Made by a program: the position numbers and the translations under genes
Source of the DNA: Prorocentrum cordatum
Lineage: Eukaryota > Sar > Dinophyceae > Prorocentrales > Prorocentraceae
Reading direction: 5' to 3'
Assembly (NCBI GenBank): GCA_963575745.1
Contig: CAUYUJ010003061.1
Location: forward strand, 1-64,000
DNA length: 64,000 bases
Notes under the pieces: generated by a model
Told to the model about the DNA's origin: nothing
Seen by the model: the letters and a program-made list of their open reading frames with translations, nothing else
Database searches by the model: none
Part shown: in pieces, positions 58,336 to 64,000 of the stretch
Numbering within the stretch: the first letter of the stretch is position 1
How the letters are laid out: each line of letters starts with the position of its first letter

Positions 58336-58410
58336 GGGGAGTCCTGGGATCTCGTGGGAGTCCAAGGCCCTCGTATCCTTATCGCGCATCCTTACGATAC
58401 GGGCCGACTG
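58336..58410 (+). repeat. Family G repeat, partial copy G3
   Basis: GTCCAAGGCCCTCGTATCCT, ATCGCGCATCCTTACGATAC matches the right part of G1 and G2. Confidence 0.65.
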
Positions 58411-59419
58411 CACATCCCCGCCTATGTGGATCAGTTGGCCCGTGGGCCCACGGCCACGCCAGTTGGGACGGGGACCAGTGGATCGATGGTTCAAAGATGG
58501 GGTCATGAGGCATGGGGTCCTAAGTACGCGCTGCTTCAAGCAAAGTAGATCCACCCTTGGATCCCTTCCTATCCTCAGGTCCCCATCCTTCGGGACCCCA
58601 TCTTTGAGCCACCGAGCGGAGCGAAGCTCCGAGGTTGCCCTGGCCCAGGGTGCCCCCCCCCCCGCGGCTCGCGCCGCGTTGGAGCGCTCCTGGGTCCGCG
58701 GCCTCGCGAGGGGTGCCCTGAAGGCCAGCATCCGTGATTGTGTTCGGCATCGGAAACACACAGTTTTTTTTTTGGGGGGGGAAACCAGGATCACATATTT
58801 CTCGGAATGCAAGAAACCAGGTTTTTGGAATTCCATAAACCCATTTTTTTAAGAATTCCGAGAGCCGATGTCCCCCCCCGATGTGGGGGCCAAGTGGAGT
58901 CCGAGCGGAGCGCTCCGACGGAAGCTCTGGGAAGTTTCTGGCTCGGGAGACGGCAGGCAAGTCTTCATGAGTTTCCTGGTCCCTCCTCGACGAGGTTGGC
59001 TTTCAGGGGTCTCCAGGGGTCTCCACAGATCCTCCGCGGGGAGCGCCAGAGGGCTTCTTGATGTCATCCCAGTCCGGGGGGTTCGGGGCGCAGGATGAGG
59101 ATGCTACATCACCCTCTGGCGCCCCCCTCCTGGTATTTACGTTGGCATTTTACATCAGGTGCGAGACCGCCAAGCTGGATGCCCTGGGAGGCTCCCGGAT
59201 GCCCTTCGAGTCGTACTAAGTGAGACTACTGGGAGCTCTGGGAAGCTTATGTCTCAGGAGGCGCTTGAGAGGCCCCAGGAAGTTGCCGGGAATCCCCGGG
59301 GAGTTCCTGGAAAGCCCTGCAGCCTGCGAGATGCCCCCTTCGAAGAAATCGGGATGTGTTGTATTGCCCTGTATGGTGTTGGTCTGTATTGAACTGCTTC
59401 CCGTAGCAGGGACGAGCGA
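58411..59419. other. Spacer, no gene recognised
   Basis: Contains homopolymer G and T runs near 58765 and an AATTCC-rich patch near 58830-58856. No protein recognised. Confidence 0.45.
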
Positions 59420-59564
59420 TGACAAGGATCGGCGGCGGATGAGCGATGATGCTGATACGATGATGATGATGCCGGCGCGGATGCTGATGCTGATGCTGAT
59501 GCTCCTGTTGATGATGGCGTCGATGATGGTGAGTGTGATGACGATAACGACGACAATGATGATG

Positions 59565-59596
<32 letters not shown>

Positions 59597-59622
59597 GATG
59601 ACGACGATGATGATGATGTTGA

Positions 59623-59653
<31 letters not shown>

Positions 59654-60559
59654 GCTGTTGCTGATACTGATGCCGATGATGATGATGTTGATGACGATGA
59701 TGACGATGCTGATGATGATGACGATGACCATGACGATGACGACGCTGATGATGATGATGCTGATGCGGATGATGATTATGATAATGGTGCTGATGACGAC
59801 GATGATGATGGTGGTGGTGGTGCGGCTGCTGATGATGATGATTATGACGATGAGGATGACAATGATGATGATGACGAAGACGACGACGGTGATGATGATG
59901 TTGATGATGATGCTAATGCTGCTAATGATGATGATTGTGATGCTGATGCTGGTGATGATGATGCTTCTGATAGTCATGATGGTGATGATGATGGTGGTAG
60001 TGGTGGTGATGATGATGCTGATCAGGCTGTTCAGGATGATCAGGATGGCGATTATGATGATATTGATGATGGTGTCGATGATGATGCTGATGTTGATGAT
60101 GTTGCTGCTGCTTCTGCTGCCGATGATGATGATGATGATGATGATGCTGATGATGATGATGGTGATTGCGATGGTGATGATGATGTTGATGCTGGTGCTG
60201 ATGTTGACGCTGATATTGTTGATGATAGTGACGACCATGATAATGAATAAGCATATTAGTAAGACGACGAAAACGATGCTGCTGATGATGGTGATGCTGA
60301 TGTTGATGCTGATGATGGTATTGATGTTGACGTGAAGAATGAGGATGAGGATGATGCTGATGACGATGATGATGCTAGTGATGATGATATTGATGATGCT
60401 GATGATGCTGATGATGCCGATGCTGATGATGCCGATGCTGATTCTGATGATCATGACGTTGACGATGATGCTGATGCTGTTGATGTTTCTGCTGCTGCTG
60501 ATGATGATGATGATGTTAATGCTGATTCTGTTGATGCTGATTCGGCTGATGTTGCTGAC

Positions 60560-60605
<46 letters not shown>

Positions 60606-61018
60606 CTGATGCCGTTGTTCTTGATTCGGATGATGCAGATGCTGATGTTGCTGCTGATGATGACGATGATGATGATGGTGATTCTGATGACACTGACAAC
60701 GATACTGATGACGAAGATGATGCTGTTGTTGTTGATGATGATGATGCTGGTACTGATGACGACGTGGATGAGGATGAGGACGAGGATGACCTCATGATGA
60801 TAATGCTGTTGCTGATAATGATGATACTGCTGATGATGATGAATCTGATGATGATGATTATTATTATTATTATGATGCTGATGAGGTTGTTGATGATGAT
60901 GCTGCTGTTGATGATGATGATGATGATGCTGATGATGATGATTATGATGATGAAGCTGATGATGATGCTGCTGATGTTGATGATGATGCTGATGATGATG
61001 GTGATGATGAGGATGATC
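59420..61018. repeat. GAT (GNT) array, about 1.6 kb
   Basis: Degenerate GAT array with GAC, GCT and GTT variants; pure GAT near 60558-60604. Ends directly at the dispersed tail repeat. Confidence 0.94.
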
Positions 61019-61310
61019 GTGGCGGCTGAGGGCGAACCTGGAGCGCGGTGGTACGGAAGCTGGCAACGCAGTGCGCGGCCTGCAAAGTGCTCTGGCTCCG
61101 TAAAGAAGCGCGGCGGATGGGAAAGCCACTACGTGGGTGAAAACCTCAGAGGTTCCCAAATCGAAGAACGGACGAGAGCTGATGACGCCAGTCGAGGGCG
61201 CTAGATGCGGAGGCGCCTTCGCGGGGCGCTGTGGGGAATATCAAGCGGCCCCATGACCGGCGGGCAAGTCAGCGAGCTTTCAAAACATCGCCAGGCTTCC
61301 CGGAAACTTC
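61019..61310 (+). repeat. Dispersed repeat adjoining a GAT array, copy 2
   Basis: Collinear with 2869-3298 in patches: GGCGGCTGAGGGCGAACCTG, GGCGCTAGATGCGGAGGCGC, GGGAATATCAAG, GGCGGGCAAGTC and AAACTTCCCTG. Shorter than copy 1. Confidence 0.75.
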
Positions 61311-61472
61311 CCTGCCGGTGCTGGGTTGGGTGGCGACAGACGGCCACCCCCTAAACCCTAAACCCTAAACCCTAAACCCTAAACCCTAAACCCTAAACCC
61401 TAAACCCTAAACCCTAAACCCTAAACCCTAAACCCTGCCGGTGCTGGGCTGGGTGGCGCTAGACGGCCACCC
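61311..61472. repeat. Interstitial telomere repeat between two copies of a 39-bp sequence
   Basis: (CCCTAAA)12.6 at 61349-61436 without a mismatch. A 39-bp sequence starting CCTGCCGGTGCTGGG lies at 61311-61349 and again at 61434-61472, with three differences. CCCTAAA is the complement of TTTAGGG, the telomere unit of plants and also of dinoflagellates. Confidence 0.97.
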
Positions 61473-61649
61473 GCCTGGATGGAGCATCGGGTTGCTGCAG
61501 TTCTGCTGCGGGGCCTTGCGGGCAGTGAGCCCGCGAGCGCGTTGCGCCCCTCGCTGTGCGGCCGCGGCTGGACGCCGCGTCGGCCCTGTCGGCTCCGGCG
61601 AGCTGGGCGCAGGGAAGGCAGGAAGGTTTTCCTGAATCATCTTGGCTGG
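61473..61649. other. Short GC-rich spacer
   Basis: No feature recognised. Confidence 0.4.
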
Positions 61650-61810
61650 GGCGACGAGATCTATGCATATCCACTGCTCCTGGCCAGGCCCATCCTGGGC
61701 CCAGGAGCGGTGTATATGCCTCCCTGGCCAAGCCAGGAGGGCGTATACACAGCTCTTGGGCCCAGGATTGGCCTGGCCGGGAGCAGTGGATATGTATAGA
61801 TATCGTCGCC
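61650..61810. mobile_element. Inverted-repeat hairpin (family I)
   Basis: 161 bp folding on itself: GGCGACGAGATCTATGCATA at the left and TATGTATAGATATCGTCGCC at the right. Arms continue inward through CCACTGCTCC, GGCCAGGCC and CTGGGCCCA with few mismatches, about 70 bp each. Only one copy seen here. Confidence 0.85.
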
Positions 61811-62001
61811 CTATGGGCCCTGCACTGCTTGCTGGAGAATGGGAGGTGGCGGAGCGCGCGGGGGCGCGTGTGTGTAAAAGTCCTTGGAGCCACCGGGCAT
61901 GTCGTGCCAAGGCTGTGGTACCGCGCCAGCATGCTCAGGCCGTGCGCGTGCCTCCTGTCTGCGGCCAACTGCCGAAGGAGAAAAACTGGCATAAACATGA
62001 G

Positions 62002-62141
62002 CTTTGAGCGCTCCGTGCGGATTTCTTGGATCCGCGCTGGGCCCCCCAGTGGCGCCTCCAGCGCCGCCCCTGGCGTGCTCCGCGCGCCAGGGCGGGGGGG
62101 CCCAGCGCAGATCCAAGTAGTCCGCGCGCAGCGCCAAAAGT
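62002..62141. mobile_element. Family C hairpin element, copy C3
   Basis: Left arm CTTTGAGCGCTCCGTGCGGA; right arm CCGCGCGCAGCGCCAAAAG. Same order of blocks as C2. Outer flanks ATAAACAT/ATGTGTAT extend the inverted similarity. Confidence 0.85.
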
Positions 62142-62301
62142 CTATGTGTATGGTGGTTTTCCTTCTTCTATACTCGCAGAGTGCCTGCTCGCAAACGTTC
62201 GAAGACTATGTCTTTTTTCTACGTGATGGGTCGTGGATCCTCCGCTGCCCTCGATCTTACTAGACCCAGGCAGCGAGCGAGAACTTCTATTCTTTGCGGC
62301 C

Positions 62302-62451
62302 TGTCCCTCTGCAGGAGGAATATTCAAAAATAGCCACAAATAATACGGGACCATTTTTTAACATGTTTTTTTTTTTTTTTTTTGGTTTTTGATTATTTTC
62401 ATTTTTCGCCCAAAATCCCACCGTAGGAGAACAGGCCCGATCTAAGTCTAG
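62302..62451 (+). mobile_element. Family A introner-like element, copy A9
   Basis: TGTCCCTCTGCAGGAGGAAT to GGAGAACAGGCCCGATCTAA. Direct repeats TCTTTGCGGCC (62291-62301) and TCTTTGGGGCC (62452-62462), one mismatch in eleven. Confidence 0.83.
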
Positions 62452-62515
62452 TCTTTGGGGCCGCGTGGGAGGGGGGTCCTCGCGGGAGGCGTGGCGAAGC
62501 CGCCTCCGTCTCGTC

Positions 62516-62691
62516 TTTGGTCGGGCATGTCCCCCTGCAGGGGGATTTTGGACGAAAAATTGAAAAAAACAGTCAAAAGATGCCCCCAAATAGTCAAAGC
62601 ATGCAAAACATCGTCCCCCTTATGTGTGTGTGTGTGTGTGAGAGATATTATGTTTGAATGCTCTTCCTGTAGAGGGACAAGCCCGACTTAA
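62516..62691. mobile_element. Family A introner-like element, copy A10
   Basis: TTTGGTCGGGCATGTCCCCC to AGGGACAAGCCCGACTTAA. Perfect direct repeat GTCTCGTC at 62508-62515 and 62692-62699. The interior holds a short GT run and GTCAAA motifs. Confidence 0.85.
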
Positions 62692-62859
62692 GTCTCGTCG
62701 GAGGGAGGAGAAACGACACTGACACCACCAGGGGGGCCGCCTCCAGCCAGGAGGCATCCACGATGCCTCCTCGAGTTGGAGGCCGGGGGATGTCTCGAGC
62801 GAGAGGGGGGGCCACGCAACCAGGGAGACGCCCCCGTGCTCCTCGCATCTCCCCGCCCT

Positions 62860-64000
62860 GGTGGTGTTCGTGTCGCCTTGCCTTGTGTCTGGTCTCGCGG
62901 GTTCCGACGCCATGACTCCGCGCCGCGCGCCCAGAACGTGAAACGGGTCCCCGAGGATCTGAGGCTGCCAGCTGCCCGAGGACCGTCTGGGCGGTAGGCG
63001 CAGGCTTGGGCACGGCGGCACTGCAGCGGATCGCCAGCGGCGGCGCTTGCGGTTGCGAGCCCAGGCCTGCCAGTCGTTGCGTCCGCACTGACGCGGCGAG
63101 CGGGGGGGCCTGCAGCGAGGTCCGCACCTCGAGATCCGTCGGCGTGTCGGGGGCCCCGGAGCGCATCGAACCTGGAGTGCGGAGCAGCACTCGGTGGTAC
63201 TGGGCCTCCAGCGGGACCCCCCCCTTGTCGAGCTGTCCACGCCATGCCGCCAACGCAAACAAGTTACGCGAGAGCGCGAGGGAGTGGCGAGCGTGATCCT
63301 GGTGGACTCCGCTACGGCCTTGGACATGAAGATGGGTAATATGGGCACGTCCAGTGGCGCGAAGGCCTGCTGCGCCTTCGCCGCCCAGCGGCGGCCGTCA
63401 GCCTGGTGACCGCTAGCGTCTTGAGGGATCGCGCCCGAGTGGGTGAAGTGGTGGGCGATCTCCAGGGTTTAGCCGCCCTGGGAGATGAACTGCTCGCGGC
63501 CGTTCTCCCGGAGTGCGCGCGGGTGGAGCTTCCTGGAGCCGTTGCCGCAGAGTTGCGGCGGCGGACTTTCCTGGGCCGAAGTTGACTGTGAGACTGGGGC
63601 GCGGGAACTCGTTGACCAGGATGTCCGCGGCCTTTCCAAACTTGTCCAGAACCCGCTGGGGCCTGCCGTTTTGTGTCTGGGGAGGCAAAGTCGGCGTCGT
63701 CGACATACTCGCCGTCGACGTCGGTGTCGGTGGTCTCGTGGAGGTCCTCCCTGGAGTCTAGGGCGGTGGTCCAGGGGGTGGCGACGTATTTGGGGGTCCG
63801 CAGTTCGAGGGTGACACCTGTTTCCCGGAAGCGCTGCCTTGCGCGGCCTAGTGTAAGTTCGTAGGCCAACTTGAAGCAAAGCGTGCCCAACCGATAACCT
63901 TGGCGGGCCCCGCGGCGAGCGAGGACCACGTCATGCTCCGCCCCTCGGACGGCGAGCCACGTGCCGGCCTGCCACTCGGCGACCTGCTGGGCTTCCTCGG
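62860..64000 (-). pseudogene. Decayed LINE reverse transcriptase fragment, cut by the window edge
   Basis: The minus strand codes, from the window edge inward, for EHDVVLARRGARQGYRLGTL (the RQG segment), GEYVDDADF (the catalytic YxDD at about 63695-63710), then in another frame LTVNFGPGKSAA. Next come, in shifting frames, a stop after FISQGG and THSGAI, and NLFALAAWRGQLDKGG. At least two frameshifts and one in-frame stop make it non-functional. The block order is that of the C-terminal half of a LINE reverse transcriptase. It is not a copy of the 40-48 kb element, whose catalytic motif is HVDD. The 3' end lies near family A copy A10. Confidence 0.82.

Noticed and set aside
59216-61159. 647-codon minus-strand frame
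   Set aside because: Low-complexity Ile/Ser/His reading of the 59.4-61.0 kb GAT array.

Overview
The window looks like nuclear DNA of a dinoflagellate; I cannot name the genus. Four things point there. A clearly recognisable gene is spliced with GC-AG and GA-AG introns and has no GT donor at all. There is a block of the TTTAGGG-type telomere repeat. There is LINE-type retrotransposon coding sequence with endonuclease, reverse transcriptase and RNase H. Much of the window is long trinucleotide arrays (GGA/CTC, GAT/GNT, GAC, TCG, TTG, TAG). Most long open frames here are translations of those arrays, not genes.

The one host gene I can support is the E1 beta subunit of the branched-chain 2-oxoacid dehydrogenase (BCKDHB). 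It lies on the + strand in seven exons between 28541 and 52102. Together they encode about 331 residues, which is nearly the whole mature enzyme; the exon(s) for the transit peptide were not found. Its introns run from 165 bp to about 17.9 kb. Intron 3 holds GAT and GGA arrays, a pure (GAC)154 tract inside a large inverted repeat, several minisatellites and an antisense LINE of about 8 kb.

Layout. 1-6.8 kb: trinucleotide arrays and a minisatellite. 6.8-12.4 kb: a dense mosaic of short dispersed elements with inverted ends, here named families A, B, E, G and H, some nested in each other. 12.4-18.5 kb: GAT and GGA arrays. 18.5-28.5 kb: more elements (D, E, A) among GTT, GAT, GGA and TCG arrays. 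28.5-52.1 kb: BCKDHB. 52.1-61.0 kb: degenerate repeats, a family C hairpin and GAT arrays. 61.0-62.7 kb: an interstitial telomere block between two copies of a 39-bp sequence, then hairpin and family A elements. 62.9-64.0 kb: a decayed reverse transcriptase fragment running off the edge.

The most interesting result joins the gene to the mosaic. Intron 5 of BCKDHB is exactly one copy of family A, a 150-170 bp element with about 28-bp inverted ends flanked by 8-12 bp direct repeats. Intron 2 contains a copy of hairpin family C, and intron 6 a copy of family B. The same families occur outside the gene. One family A copy (9272-9418) sits in a repeat whose uninterrupted relative at 11590-11778 serves as an empty site. 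This is what introners (mobile elements that become introns on insertion) are expected to look like, here with several unrelated short families present in one gene.
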